From Puccinia triticina (taxonomy: Eukaryota; Basidiomycota; Pucciniomycetes; Pucciniales; Pucciniaceae), in contig NC_070567.1 in assembly GCF_026914185.1 (NCBI RefSeq), positions 186,001 through 250,000 on the forward strand: a stretch of 64,000 bases of DNA, given 5' to 3'. The position numbers and the translations under genes are program-made. Positions within the stretch are counted from its first letter, which is position 1; each line of letters begins with the position of its first letter. Positions 34,771 through 46,249 of the stretch are shown here, one piece after another. A model generated the notes under the pieces. It was not told the DNA's origin. It worked only from the letters and a program-made list of their open reading frames with translations, and searched no databases.

Positions 34771-36452
34771 TCCGAGGCTTTACGGGGGTGGTAGTTGGTT
34801 GGTGGTTGGTTGGTGGTGGTTGGTGGAGTGTTCTGTGTTATATTTTATCTAAATATTTGTTTTCTCGAAAATATAATATTGATTGTCGAGGCCATGCCGC
34901 TTCGCCCAGCAACCGAGCCAGGCCATCGCCGAGCCCGAGGGAGCTGACCATCGTCGTCATCTTACATCATCGCCATCCCAAATAGCCAATCCCCAGAGGC
35001 ATGCCTTTTCCTTTTCCTTTTCCTGAGTTGGATACCCCTTGGCAACTTAATGACACCACAGAAACGCTGGCTGCAGAACGCTGGACTAGTTCCGCCAGCT
35101 GCTTACATATTTACATACAGTCTGACCAGGGAGACAGCTACCAGCCATGCAACCATGATCACTGATACCAGCGAATCGGCAGCCGGGCTCACCCGAACGC
35201 CGGCTCGATCAAATCTGTAACTAAATACATTCAGATCGTAAGAAACCCTGGAATCGAAAGAACTCACACCACCGGAACGGCACGAGTCACGCGCAGTAAG
35301 GCTGGGCATCACCATGCAGTCTCAGCCAGGAGATCTAGTCTGTAACGAACCGCGCCGATGAGTGCACAGCTCGGCAGCCATACATTTAGCTTGTTGTAGC
35401 CTCCCGGTGCCATCGGCCCTGGCCTCCCTCCCCCTTAATCCGAGCTCGCCGCAAACACAATCCGACAAATCTAGTGGTCCGGCGAGCTCTGCAATCTGAT
35501 AGTCGTCCGGCAGACTCATGTCCCTAACAGCCGCTCCAGCCCCCACAACTCCGGGAGCTCCGTCTCCCGTTGAACTTCGCTCCAATCGGCCCACCATGGG
35601 GCCCTTTCGCAGACTCCACGCGACCAGCCGATCGAACCCAGACAGTCACCACTCGCCAAGCAGCAGCTTGCTCCCCGTGCAGAATCGTGCGCCGGGAATC
35701 CGGACTGGCTGGTTATGGCATGCAGAACGAACACTGACTGATATGTATTCACCAAACGGACGCGATTTTCGACCTGGCCGAGCCAACAGGGCAACAGTCA
35801 GCCGAAGACATCGGCGCATTGCACAACAGCAAATGGGCAATCGGCGACGCGTATATTCGTCGGCATGGACGAATCTGCTTGGTCGGATGACTATGTATCC
35901 CTGAAAGGATAGCTTTACCGCCGCCAAACAATCTGCAGGCCGTACGGCTGGCCACCTGGTTTATTTTCGCGGAAACATGACAGCCACTATCGTGTCTTTC
36001 GGCCCGGCCCAAGCACCGCTGCCCTGTCCCGGAGGGCGCTTGCAGGCCGGAAGGCTGGTTTTATCTCCTCGCTTGGGCCTCCAATCAGCTACAGCTGATT
36101 CCCTGGGGCAAATGTGTCTGAGGGCTAGACGGACACAGAAGCCAACAGGCAACAGGTCCGCAGGAAGAAGGCAGCATTACCGATAAGCTAGCGGCCTTGG
36201 TGTGATGCTTGCTTTGCAGCCTACTGCCCGGTTGGAGCCGGTATCGGGAGCCATTTGGATGGTATAAAACCCATGCCTTTCTCCGCTTTCTTCCAAACTC
36301 CACCACCATCCTCTTCGCTTTACATCCTTCCCAAGGACCCACTGTCCATCGCCTTATCTTGTTAAATCCCCCACATCATCACCACTTGCCATCCAACCGC
36401 CTCCGGTCTTGCATTAGTCTCCAGGTTCTCATACCCTCCACGCCTTGATAAG
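34771..36452. promoter_or_regulatory. 1.7 kb divergent intergenic region
   Basis: It separates the start of the fusion gene (minus, 34770) from the Ser-rich gene (plus, 36453) and so holds both promoters. A TATA box, GGTATAAAAC, lies at 36261-36270, about 190 bp before the plus-strand ATG. 35004-35024 carries three CCTTTT repeats. Frames of up to 128 codons occur here but show no splice logic or recognisable motif. Confidence 0.5.
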
Positions 36453-37514
36453 ATGTTCAATTCCAGCAATACCCCATCACCCAAGCCTAAAAGCCGCTTC
36501 TTTTCTAATATCCGCCGGTCCCTGCGATCCAATTCGCAACTTACCAGCGTACCCGAATCATTTTTCGATCCACCCGTTAGTAAACTCGTTTCCGGGTACT
36601 GTTGATAGACCGTTCAAGTTCATTGACATCTCTCCCCTATCGGATCACAGAAAACGCTTTTCAGCAAGGCTGCCGAATCGCCCAGTCATGCTGGTACCAG
36701 CTCATCCTACGCGACAAGCGCGAGCTCGAGCAATCTATCGTCACCTGCATCGAACACTCCTTCGAGGCAGCTGAGTCCAGCCCAACGCCGGCATGCATCA
36801 TCTTTTACCAAGATTACTTTCAGCTCGGCCGAGTTCCTCGAGGACCGCTATTTATATGCGCAGAGCCCCGAAAAACTGTGTCTATCCCACGAATTATTGT
36901 CGGATGAATCCCTTCCGGAGGATGGCTTGGATCGCACGCGTTTCTTCGCCGCACGGACCACCAGAGAGGCCTTTGTAGGCAAAGCGAGCATGCGGACCGA
37001 TGAAAACTCGCCTAAAGCCCAAAGCCAACCGAACTTGACGAGGAAACAAGTATATTTCGCGATGTTCGAAGATTTCAAAGAGCCTGTGGACTTGTTGCCA
37101 GAGTTTGTCTACGAGGATCCTTCCAGCCCAACCACATCTTCCAAAGCTGGCTCGTCAAATGCTGCGGGTAGTCGGAGTGAAAATTCGTCATATTTTCAAA
37201 ACCAGTTTCTGCAATCTTCGGGGGCAATTGATCACGACCCCATTTACTCCGAATCCTATCCCTCAGACATGGGTCTCAATGATTCCCCCACACTTGGTTA
37301 TCATTCCGAATTCCCTAGCCCCTCGAGCTACTCCTCACCCCCAGCAAACAATCCGGAAGGTGTACAAAACACTCGAACAAGGCGAACCCGCATCGTTGAC
37401 CCAGGAAGCTTGTCGATACCATGCGATTTTGATTACCTGAGTTCCATCCTCGACACACCGCCGCCGATCCCACAGGAGACGTTTGCGGACAGTCCGGTTG
37501 GCATGGCTTACTGA
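36453..37514 (+). CDS. Ser-rich protein of unknown function, two exons, 328 residues
   Basis: Exon 1 is 36453-36575 (donor GTTAGT) and exon 2 is 36651-37514 (acceptor ATCACAG), joined in phase 0 across a 75-nt intron. The N-terminus is basic (SRFFSNIRRSLRSNSQ), followed by a long Ser/Ala/Pro-rich disordered region, the stretch KQVYFAMFEDFKEPVDLLPE near the middle and a C-terminus ending DSPVGMAY. There is no signal peptide or membrane segment. It is likely cytoplasmic or nuclear and phosphorylated, by composition only. The TATA box at 36263 supports the start. I do not recognise the family. Confidence 0.65.
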
Positions 37515-39713
37515 GAATCTATTCGCAGAAGACCAAAGCAGGGCCGAATCTCATGCCACATTTCTTCTTCCCGTTACAATTCGTGCAAGATTTTTTATTT
37601 TATTTTTTTCAGTAGTGTTTCTCAGATTTATGATTTTTTCGCATCCCTTTTGAATACTTTTATCATTAGTCTTGAACAAATTTTCTGTGCGATCTTGTTT
37701 TAGTTCATCAGTACCAGTGCATCCGTAGTAGAAGTACATCAGTAGCAGCATACAACAGTAAATTAGTAGCAGTTTTCAAAGTAAAATCAGTAGCAGTTAG
37801 TAGTAGTATAGTACAAGTAATGAGTCAGTAATATCACATCCTTTTTAAAATACCACTGCGTCAGCTCCTGACACGTTGCTAAGCACCCGGTTTGGAGCCA
37901 TCAGCCCCTAGGAGACTTAACCACCTCCCTCCCACTGTCTTTCCCACGTGGAGGCCTACCCATACCCATGTTAACAATGACCAAGAGGCATGTTTAATAC
38001 GGCAGCCGTGCTGGATCGGCGGCCTCAAGAGACACCCAATCCACCAGTCGCTTCCGAACCTGGCTCCCTAGCACGAGCCACAAATCCGGCTCGACGGCTT
38101 GATCAATTCGTAACGAAGCTTCTCATATGAATTTCTTAAACGAGCAAAGGAATGCGCATCGACAGATGAAAACCATCCCAATGAGTACCAGCTTCAGTAA
38201 CAGTCATAGGTTTCGTTTTGGTTATGATACAATTTGAGGGATTCAGAATGGAAAATCCGGAGTGAAAAAAGAAACAAAAGTGATCTGAGGTCATCATAAG
38301 ATTGTCACCGGAACGGTTAAGCTGGAGTCACGGGCCATTGCATCAGCCACATCATCCAGGGTGAGCATCACGACAGTCTCAGGCGGTATGTCCTCCATCG
38401 AGTGAGCCAGCCAACCTTTTCTATTTCACTCGCCAGCCCAACCGAAGGCCAACATACGAATGCATAAAGAGCTTACAATCGCATCTTTGCGAGATAATGC
38501 CCTCTGCCTATTGCCAGGATAGTTCCCACCTTCCCGGAAGTGGCTTGATTTTTGAGGGTAGTTGATCGACAGGAGGAGCTCATCTGAATCTTAAGTGCAC
38601 ACATAATTGATTGATTTCGGATGTGGCCACCTGGAGTACAAGTATTTAGAAGGTGTGTCACGCAATATTTTTCTTCAGAAAAGCTTCGATCCGGATAGGA
38701 GTCCCTTTGTCGGAGGAGCTGGCGCGACATGCCAAAGGGGCGCCAGATTGCGAGAGCGAGGGCCGTTATGTTGTACCTGGTTCAAGTTTGCTCGGGAATG
38801 CGGTTGAGGTGAAAAATCGGCTAAGAGCACGCGACTCCAAGGCTTGGGCAACCGAAAGTCTGTGCCGGTCAAGATGCATTCTTTCTGGGCCAGCTCATTC
38901 TGATTGATCACACCTTCTACGTACTGATCTTTCATAATCCACACGCCTGGTGAGATTGGAGCCGAACCCAGTGGCAGAACGAGCACATGGCAAGTCATGG
39001 CAGTTCGCTTACCGGACTCCATCTGCTTGTTGAACAACTTGTCCCGCTCAGGATACACACATGGCACGCTTCGAAATGTCAGGGACATCTATTCCTGGTC
39101 AGCATGTATGGCTTGCACCAGTCCTGATTTGCCACTAGGCTTGAAATGGCCACATCTTCCCTGATCAATTCCTCGATGATTTCGAATCCGCCATCCTTGA
39201 CCAGAAGTAATCTCGGTACACCTTGTTGCCGATCATGAATCTAGGGCTAAAATGGACCACAACTCGCAGGCAACAAGGAAGTCGTTTCCTCGATCTATGA
39301 AAAGTTGAACTAAATATTGGCCGATCTATCACATTGGGAGCTCAGCTTACTCAAAACCAATGAGATCGTGTATCGTATCCAGCTTATCCCAGCTACCACG
39401 CTCAATCAACTCGGCTGGACAGCTTATCAGTGCCCAGAGAACTCCGATTATTTGCGCGCAGGGAACGATGCTCTTCGAGATTCCGTGGCCGTGAGGTGAC
39501 CGTGGGCTTGCTGGACATCATCACAGAATCCTGTCCTCTTACACCATAGGACGGGCTCTATTTAACTACACTCGGTTAGCTATCTGGTTTCTGTTACCTC
39601 ATCCACAAGCTGAATTCAATACCTTTTCCTACCAGGCACCTTTCAATCGTCACTCTTCAAATATTTAAAGCACCGTTTAATTTATCAACTCATCACCTTT
39701 CCACCAGCCCAAC
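37515..39713. other. Mostly non-coding, with possible gene fragments on the minus strand
   Basis: 37515-38300 holds a low-complexity AGTAGCAGT tract (about 37730-37815) and no gene. Between 39490 and 38300 the minus strand shows exon-like pieces: one ending at GTAAGC near 39353 (SKSIVPCAQIIGVLWAL), one near 39190 (KDGGFEIIEELIRED), one at 39088-39010 ending at GTAAGC, and a C-terminal piece MEDIPPETVVMLTLDDVAD at 38400-38304. I could not join them in phase without stops and do not recognise the protein. It may be a decayed gene or one whose splicing I misread. Confidence 0.35.
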
Positions 39714-40283
39714 ATGAAGATCACCATGTTCTTTACCGCTTTGTCCGTCTCCAGTGGTACGTTTACTCTGACTCATTTGTTCTTTTCCTGGATAATGACG
39801 TATTCACCAAGTGTCGATTGATTTCATGGGCCACTTGCAGCAGTGTTTGCCGCGCCTGCTGCAGCCGATGCCAAGGCCGCGTAAGCTCACCTTCCTTTCC
39901 ATTCCCCTACCAAACTAAGCGTTGGTACTGATACAATTACCTCCTCCTCAGCGCCGCTAAGGACGCTAAAAACGTCAAGGCGTTCTACCCTGACTTCCCC
40001 GGCTACCCTGCTCCTGGACCTTACTATCCGAGCCCTTACTTCTTCGACGGCGGGTACCCGCCGGTCTATTACACTTACCAGTACCCGACTTACACCTACC
40101 AATACAGTATGTGCACTTTCTCAGAGAGTTCATCGTCACATCGCAATCTCTGACTCATTTGCCTTTGCTATAGCCTACCCAATCACAACCACATCTGCTC
40201 AAACCCAGGCCCCTGCTGCCCCAGCTACTCAGGCCCCCGCTGCTCCAGCTACCCAAGCCCCCGCTGCCTCAGCCCAGAACTAA
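39714..40283 (+). CDS. Small secreted Tyr/Pro-rich protein, 115 residues, four exons
   Basis: Exons 39714-39756, 39841-39880, 39952-40106 and 40174-40283 join in phase with good borders (GTACGT, GTAAGC, GTATGT; CAG, CAG, TAG). The product starts MKITMFFTALSVSS and runs through AVFAAPAAA, a signal peptide with a likely cleavage after FAA or nearby. The mature part has a Tyr/Pro-rich centre (YPAPGPYYPSPYFF, YYTYQYPTYTYQY) and an Ala/Pro tail made of TQAPAAPA repeats. There are no Cys residues. The composition suits a cell-wall or extracellular matrix protein or a candidate effector. The second acceptor is a CAGCAG pair, so one residue may vary. No homologue is known to me. Confidence 0.65.
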
Positions 40284-41068
40284 TTTACAGAGTTCTTCTC
40301 TAGCGTCTTAACCTTGATGGCCAAAGACGCTTGAACATGTCCTCTCTACTTATCACGCCCTACCTAATGTCAATTTGTTTTCTGCTAGAACTCGATCAAA
40401 GTGATGATTTTGACAGCGCCCCTTGCGTTTCTTGAGTCTTTGACCATGGTGAAGCACCAAGATTTTTTTCGAGTCCATTGAGGGTAGCACTGTACAGGGC
40501 AACTAGTCCAGTGAATCTGCCATGCGAAATGTTGAGACGGCGTGTTGCTGCGGCAGGCATTACAAAAACTTGCGAGCTGTTATTAAAGTTCACACCCCCT
40601 TCATCTACAAAGTTGCCAGTTTGCACTTAGAAAAGCTGCACATCTTCACCGTTGATCACACCATGAATTCCTTAACTCAGGTATGCGTACATACGTAAGA
40701 CAGATATGAATGATTGATTCAGGTGGTACACTGGATGCATAGTGGGAGGTCAAGAGGGAGAACAAGAGAGCAGGTGGTAATTCCGGTAAGATCGAGCAGT
40801 ACTTATGTTCATTTTCTTTTTGTCGTTTTTTTTTTTTTTTTTCGCGAGGTTTCCTTTCGTAACGGTGGTCAAGCCCATGCCGCTAATTGTACATTTTTCT
40901 TCTCCGAGTTTCAGAACTCATCCTTGGGTGAAAAGAAGTGAGAATACGTCACAACTGGCGCATTATATTGATTGGTGGTTGCGATATTTTCCGTTAAAGC
41001 CGAATTAGAACGTTTGGAAATTATGGTAAATTTAATCGGCAGAATCTCATGAATGCTGGAAATAAAAC
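40284..41068. other. Intergenic between the secreted protein and VPS55
   Basis: No gene supported. It holds 3' flanks of both neighbours and a poly-T run of about 16 at 40826-40842. Short frames on either strand have no start context or splice logic. Confidence 0.5.
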
Positions 41069-41803
41069 TCAACTTGTCCCATAGACTAAAGCACCGCCTG
41101 CCATACTCATGTAACAAGCCGATTGGTTGATGAGATCTCTGGAGAATGGTGACGACAAAAAAAGATTTCGACAATCAGAAAATGGTTCATGGAAAAGTGA
41201 TGCACGAAGGGGTTCTCTAAAGAGGATAGCCGGCTAAACGTACGAATGAGCCAGGACGAGGGGCAATGCAACACCGGTAGTCAGCAGGACGCTTGTGAAG
41301 AAATCCGCCGTTTCTTTGGGGATTGACGAGTAATCAATCGATAGTTCGTAGTCTGCTCCACCACAATAGCTCGAAGCTATCATATTCGGTATAGGAGCTG
41401 TGAAAAACGTTAATGCTACAGAATATACGTGAGACCATCAAGGGTCCCGCGGAACTTTCATCAACTCTGGCTGGATTCCTCTTTGGGGATTGTCTTGATG
41501 GCTATTGGTGGGATTCTTTGACTAACCAACTAGCAGTGGTAGCCATTCTGCCCATAAAGCACAGCTTAGAATGACGAGGAGAAACCCGAGAGCTAGAATG
41601 ATCGATAAAAATATGATGGCTGAATCGTCATTTTGTTTTTGATTTCCAAAAATAAATTTTAGTGCACATCATCGTCGCAGATCGAGGGCAATGCAAAGTG
41701 GGAAACATGGTGTAAATGGCGCATTCGATTAGCATTCTTCCGGATGTCCATGTCCCTCAATAGATAAAAATCTGAACTTACTCTTGAATCCAGGTTGAAG
41801 CAT
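41069..41803 (-). CDS. VPS55: VPS55/LEPROT family endosomal membrane protein, four exons, 118 residues
   Basis: Exons on the minus strand: 41803-41782, 41619-41527, 41415-41244 and 41138-41069. Donors are GTAAGT, GTTAGT, GTACGT; acceptors CAG, TAG, CAG; all phases match. The product begins MLQPGFKTIIFLS and has the family signature LALGFLLVILSCALW, then TAPIPNMI, a short polar loop, TGVALPLVLAHS and a last hydrophobic segment MSMAGGALVYG. That makes four membrane segments, as in yeast Vps55, which acts with Vps68 in late-endosome to vacuole transport. It is slightly shorter than usual (about 130-140) because the C-terminus ends early. It lies head to head with the RraA-like gene, about 200 bp apart. 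Confidence 0.85.
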
Positions 41804-42000
41804 TTGTCGTTCGTTATCGGTTTGCTGTTTGTGAGATGGTGCGTGGTAGCTTGGACTCGGAGCGATGGCCGGTGAACGACGGGATGGGGGTGCAGAAGCA
41901 GATCACCAGACCATACGTACATATTACTGTGATCAGTCCGGGCGAGGATTGGACGGGCCAGCTACATGGGCCCGACCCGGCGCCAAGCAGGTATGATGTC
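41804..42000. promoter_or_regulatory. Compact bidirectional promoter between VPS55 and the RraA-like gene
   Basis: Only 197 bp (254 bp if the downstream ATG of the RraA-like gene is used) separate the two start codons on opposite strands. The plus frame of the RraA-like gene is open through much of this space, so its start could lie even further upstream. No TATA box is evident. Confidence 0.45.
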
Positions 42001-43177
42001 ATGACCAGAGCCTCGGTCCTCGCCGCTCGGCACCGGCTCCTCAACACCCAACCAGAAATGAATCCTGACACGGCGCACAGAAGGGTTTCGAGTGATATCA
42101 TCAGGCAGATTGGCAGATTTTCGTCGTGCGATGTGAGTGCCTACTACATATAACCTCAATGAACCAAGCCAACTGTCTGTTTTCCCGATCTTCTTAATGA
42201 TACATAGATTGCAGATGCGTTGATCAGATTAAAACATCCCAGTGGTGGTTATTTACCAGACATCAACCTTCAAACAGCCAACCATACAGATTCAATTCCT
42301 TCCAAGTTATGCGGTGAAGCCTTCACGGTCGAAGTACGAATTCTTATTTATTTCAAGACTTAGCAACAATCATGCCGATATTAACCCAACTCTGAGTCCG
42401 ATTGGGGAATCTAGATGGTCCCAGTTACGGATACCGACTCTCCTCATCTAACGCAGCAGTATGTAAGCGATCCTTCAAAGCTATTTGATTCTTATGGCAT
42501 GATTTCCAAGCTAAAGAGTCCCTGCAGGTTGACGCTGGGGTAACGGATACAGTCATGGTAATCTCCAGTCCGGCAAGTGTGTTCTTTCCACTTGCAGTGA
42601 TCCTTCAAGTTCAAAGGCAATCACGTGACTAACATCTGATCGGAGCGTTTTTTTATATTGAAAACAAGACTCGAAGAGTGCCGTCTGGGGAGGTTTGATG
42701 ACCGCAAGGGCTAAGATCAAGGGCATTAAGGGTGTTGTTATTGACGGTCGCTGTCGCGATCTGGCAGAACACAGGGCAGCTGATTACCTAGTAAGAAACA
42801 TCATCTTTTGTTTGAAACAAAGATATGCTGCGTTTTTAATCATACATGCCTAGATCTTTGCCAGGGGACACTCAATTTTGGGGCAATCGACTTTCACCCG
42901 TCCTTCTAGAATTCAAGTTCCTATCGCGATCTATCCGGTCTGTGATAATTTTGGGAGCCCCCATGCGGGCAAGCAAGTTAGCTTTCCACCGACCACTGTT
43001 AACCCACACGACGTCATCTTGGGAGATGAAGATGGTGTGGTGGTCATTCCATACGCGGACATCGAAGAGGTTATCAACCTGTGCGTTAAAAGCACACAAG
43101 TTGATCAACAATGCCTAGAGGCTCTCAAAGCTGGTCAAACTACTGCCGAGACTTTTTCCAGATTTCGTGGGAAATGA
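42001..43177 (+). CDS. RraA-like aldolase (4-hydroxy-4-methyl-2-oxoglutarate aldolase family), six exons, 266 residues
   Basis: Exons 42001-42132, 42208-42333, 42415-42462, 42528-42576, 42669-42790 and 42854-43177 join in phase. Donors include GTGAGT, GTACGA, GTAAGC, GTGTGT, GTAAGA; acceptors are AG. Family signatures: [43 protein letters not shown]; the metal/substrate site [11 protein letters not shown] with its Arg-Asp pair; and [10 protein letters not shown] near the end. Members cleave hydroxy-methyl-oxoglutarate or decarboxylate oxaloacetate; the yeast relative is YER010C. An inner ATG at 42058 gives 247 residues. The extra front, [18 protein letters not shown], is Arg-rich and could be a mitochondrial leader. 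A hairpin element begins 13 bases after the stop. Confidence 0.88.
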
Positions 43178-43189
43178 TGAATTCCTTTT

Positions 43190-43549
43190 CTTTAAATGAT
43201 GATTTTGGAAAATCTTCAATACCATTCTAAAAAAATAATGAATAATCAGAATCAATAGATTGAAATGTGAAATGAAATTTGAATTATAATAAATGAAAAA
43301 AATGAAGTCCAAAATCCATTCTGAAATTTTGTGGGCAGTGAAAACACATCAAACACTGGTTTTTTGTTGGCTGTAGTGCAGTTTTGTGCTTTGTGATGTG
43401 TTTTTGCTGCCCACAAAATTTCAGAATGCATTTTGGACTTCATTTTTTTCATTTATTATCATTCATTTCACATTACAATCTATTGATTCTGATCATTCAT
43501 TATTTTTTTAGAATGGCATTGAAGATTTTCCAAAATCATCATTTAAAGC
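43190..43549. mobile_element. 360-bp hairpin MITE-like element just after the RraA-like gene
   Basis: Almost the whole segment is an inverted repeat: the left end, CTTTAAATGATGATTTTGG, is the exact reverse complement of the right end, and the arms stay similar to a centre near 43375. The arms are AT-rich and carry matching copies of GAAATTTTGTGGGCAG and its complement. No coding capacity. The size and full-length folding suit a non-autonomous DNA transposon. No clear target duplication was found; similarity extends a few bases further out on both sides. Confidence 0.8.
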
Positions 43550-43649
43550 AAGCAATTTTTGTAAGTTTTGTGATGTTCCAAATACTTTTTATTTTGTTAT
43601 ATTCATTCTTTTGAAGTCATTTTACACACTCATTCTTGAATCCTCATGA

Positions 43650-44370
43650 CTTCAAGTTTGTGGACTGGCCTTCTAGAATGAGCTTTTGGGGGCACCAATG
43701 TATCTGTCCAGTGACTGTACCTCTCTCGACCTCTTCTTGAGCACTATTGTATCCCTTGGGTCTATAAATAGACCCTTCCTCCCCAGAAATGCATTGACAA
43801 ATTAGTTTGCTCATATATTTCCTGCTCTTGAAACCGGTGAGCATCACAGCACACAATACCACAAACGCGCTAATCATGAGGGACATTTGACATCCCCAGC
43901 ACTTTGGCGGAGGTTGTTGGGACCTATGTCTATATTCAACAGCCATTGGAGACCTCTTAGCAACAATTTAAAGTATGTATGTCTTAAACAAAGACTACAG
44001 AGTCAAAAATTCAAGCAATGATGAAATCAAGGCCTTTAGAGCATCTCCAGCAAAGCGGGGATGGGACCCGCAAGCTATAGCCAGCCGGGAACACCTTTCA
44101 CACCAATTTCTCAGCTTTTTTACCGCAGCTCCACAGCAGACTGGCAATCACGCCAGGGGTGGATAGCCAGATTGCCTTGCAAAACGGCACAACTACCGGT
44201 ATCTCCAGGATGAATTTGGTCAAGTTACTCAACTCCATTGATGACAACAGCAACTACCACATGGTTGATCAGATTATCTCAGGCAAGCATGATCAACCCC
44301 AAAGGGGCGGTGTGGTAGACGGAAAAGTGGAAAAATATAAAGTTTTTTTCTATACCACATAAGTACTCAT
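43650..44370. repeat. LTR-like fragment with a palindromic TATA box, and flank
   Basis: 43758-43775 reads GGGTCTATAAATAGACCC, a perfect inverted repeat centred on a TATA box, followed by a pyrimidine-rich stretch, as in LTR promoters. AACAACCTCCGCC-type words follow on the minus strand. At 44035 TTTAGAGCATCTCCAG resembles common MITE ends. No partner LTR is found in the window, so solo LTR is only a guess. No gene is supported here. Confidence 0.35.
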
Positions 44371-44379
44371 ACTAGGCCT

Positions 44380-45130
44380 CAAGATACCACCAAATTGACC
44401 CCAGAAATGGATTCTACGTCCAAATTCACCCCAAGTCACCACTGGAAGCACCCCGGGACCCCCTCTAGTGTGGAAGTTACACCTCATGGACACCTATCAC
44501 ACGGCCAGCCCCAGTAACCCAGCTGTCACCTGCTTCAACCCAAGTTTCACAGTAGTACACTTATACATATCACAGGATACAAACATACATCTCCCTGTCA
44601 GGCTACACTCATTACATATTAGCTAAATACACTCGTTTATATACATAGTATGACATCATTTACACTGTTTCTGCAGCCTCAGACTTTGTGTATACACTAA
44701 TTCCCCCTGTATGACAGCTCATGCAGTCTACTGTCACCTTATTCATGCGTTAGAATTTTCTTTTGTATATTCTGACATCATGTATGCACCCCTGGCATGT
44801 TTAGAATGTTCTGTTGTATATTCTGACACCATTCATGCGCCCCTGAGGGGTTATGACATCATTTGTATCTACTCTCACCAGCTAAAATCCCTCACCCTGT
44901 TGTCTAGATTAGCTGAAACCCTAACCCACACGCCCCTCAGGGGCTCCACTTTTGTCTATAAAAGGAGCTCTCTCCACCCCCAGTGGTCGGCTCCCCAGTT
45001 TCTCACCCAGAACTCACAAGTCACCCAACACTCATCCACACTCAAATCCTAAAACCCTTATGACAATAAATCAACCCTTATAACAACAATTCAACCCTTA
45101 TAACAAAGTAATTGAAACACTTACATGTTG
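44380..45130 (+). repeat. LTR-like promoter segment with TATAAAAG
   Basis: It contains two copies of a TTGTATATTCTGACA unit (44763 and 44813), repeated GCCCCTGAGGGG words, a TATA box at 44957-44964 (CTATAAAAGGAGC) followed by C-rich pyrimidine DNA, and then a short tandem array of an AACCCTTATAACAA unit at about 45053-45106. This layout resembles the U3-R-U5 order of a solo LTR. Ends and target duplication are not resolved. Confidence 0.4.
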
Positions 45131-46240
45131 CCATTCAAACAGATTTCATCTGGAACAGACCAGATCTATCACTTAATAAAACTTGCCAAGCTGAGCTTGG
45201 TGGGTCTTGTTGACTGATAACAGAAGGGCAGAGCTTGCAACTCCATCATACCCTTCGCCATTCAGCAAAAGGGTTTCATTACCACTTTTGAGTCTTACAG
45301 CGGAGACTGGTGGCTTGATAAGTCTCCCAGTTGCATTGAGACTCCTTGTTTTTATCTCTCTCTCAGTTGTTGTTCTCTTTGTTAGTTTTTGTTTTTTCTC
45401 CCACTTGCAATCAATCAACTTGATTGTTAAATAACATAAAATGCACTTAAATACTATGCCTACAGAATTGACAAGAGTACTACTAAGAGCTGGAGGGAAG
45501 CAAGCCATTATGTTTGGCAATCTCTTCTTTTCTTGCAGTGTAGAAAGCACAAGAGATAAGATCCAGGTCAGATCTTTAAACATTCTGGGCCATGAATAGC
45601 CAAGTGACTCAAATTAATTCTAATTTTCCTCATCATCAGCATCTCTGCCTTTGACACTAGTTGCCGCAAAGCTTGGGAGAGAGCTTGGGGGTTGTTTTTC
45701 TTTCTTCAATCATACTGCAAGTTTTTCAATAGTGCCTTGCCACTTTGGTGAGTGATGAAGAATCAGGCAGCAGTGATTGAGGTTGAACACAAAACCCATC
45801 TCAACTTTGAACATCTATTTAGTGTCAATGACCTGAGTTCAAAAAATACAGATGTAGTATAAATGATCAGATCAGTGAGGACCATAAAAAACTCACAATC
45901 TTGTCACGGTTCTTGCCACTTCCGATTCACCAGTAGAGGTAGCAGTTGCAGTGGACTTTTTTTGGTCTTCTGTGTTTTTTTTTTTGAATTCTTGTTGGCT
46001 TTCTTTCCTTGGGTGGGTTGATGTTCTTCAACTTGTGGAGATGGTGTTCCGGGTGGAGGACTAGGAGCATGATCTTCAAGAATTGGATCAATTGTGTTGT
46101 TGGTGCAGTGGTGAGGAGTTTGTGTATAGCAGCCTGTGTCGCGGGTGGCAATGGGATGGGGAAAATAGCCAATGGGGTTGACTTGGATCAATCAAAGGCT
46201 GTTTAGGGGGTCTGCTGGACCCCGGAAATGTTGAGAAACC
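45131..46240. other. No gene recognised
   Basis: A minus-strand frame at 46191-45904 encodes a Pro/Lys-rich peptide (PPPGTPSPQVEEHQPTQGKK) without other support. The rest has no splice-consistent coding. It may be the front of the Helitron remnant that follows or separate repeat DNA. Confidence 0.35.
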
Positions 46241-46249
46241 TGTCAAACA

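Noticed and set aside
35518..35904. 128-codon plus-strand frame in the divergent intergenic region
   Set aside because: Arg/Pro/Ser-rich peptide without motif, overlapped by several equally long minus frames; typical of GC-rich non-coding DNA.
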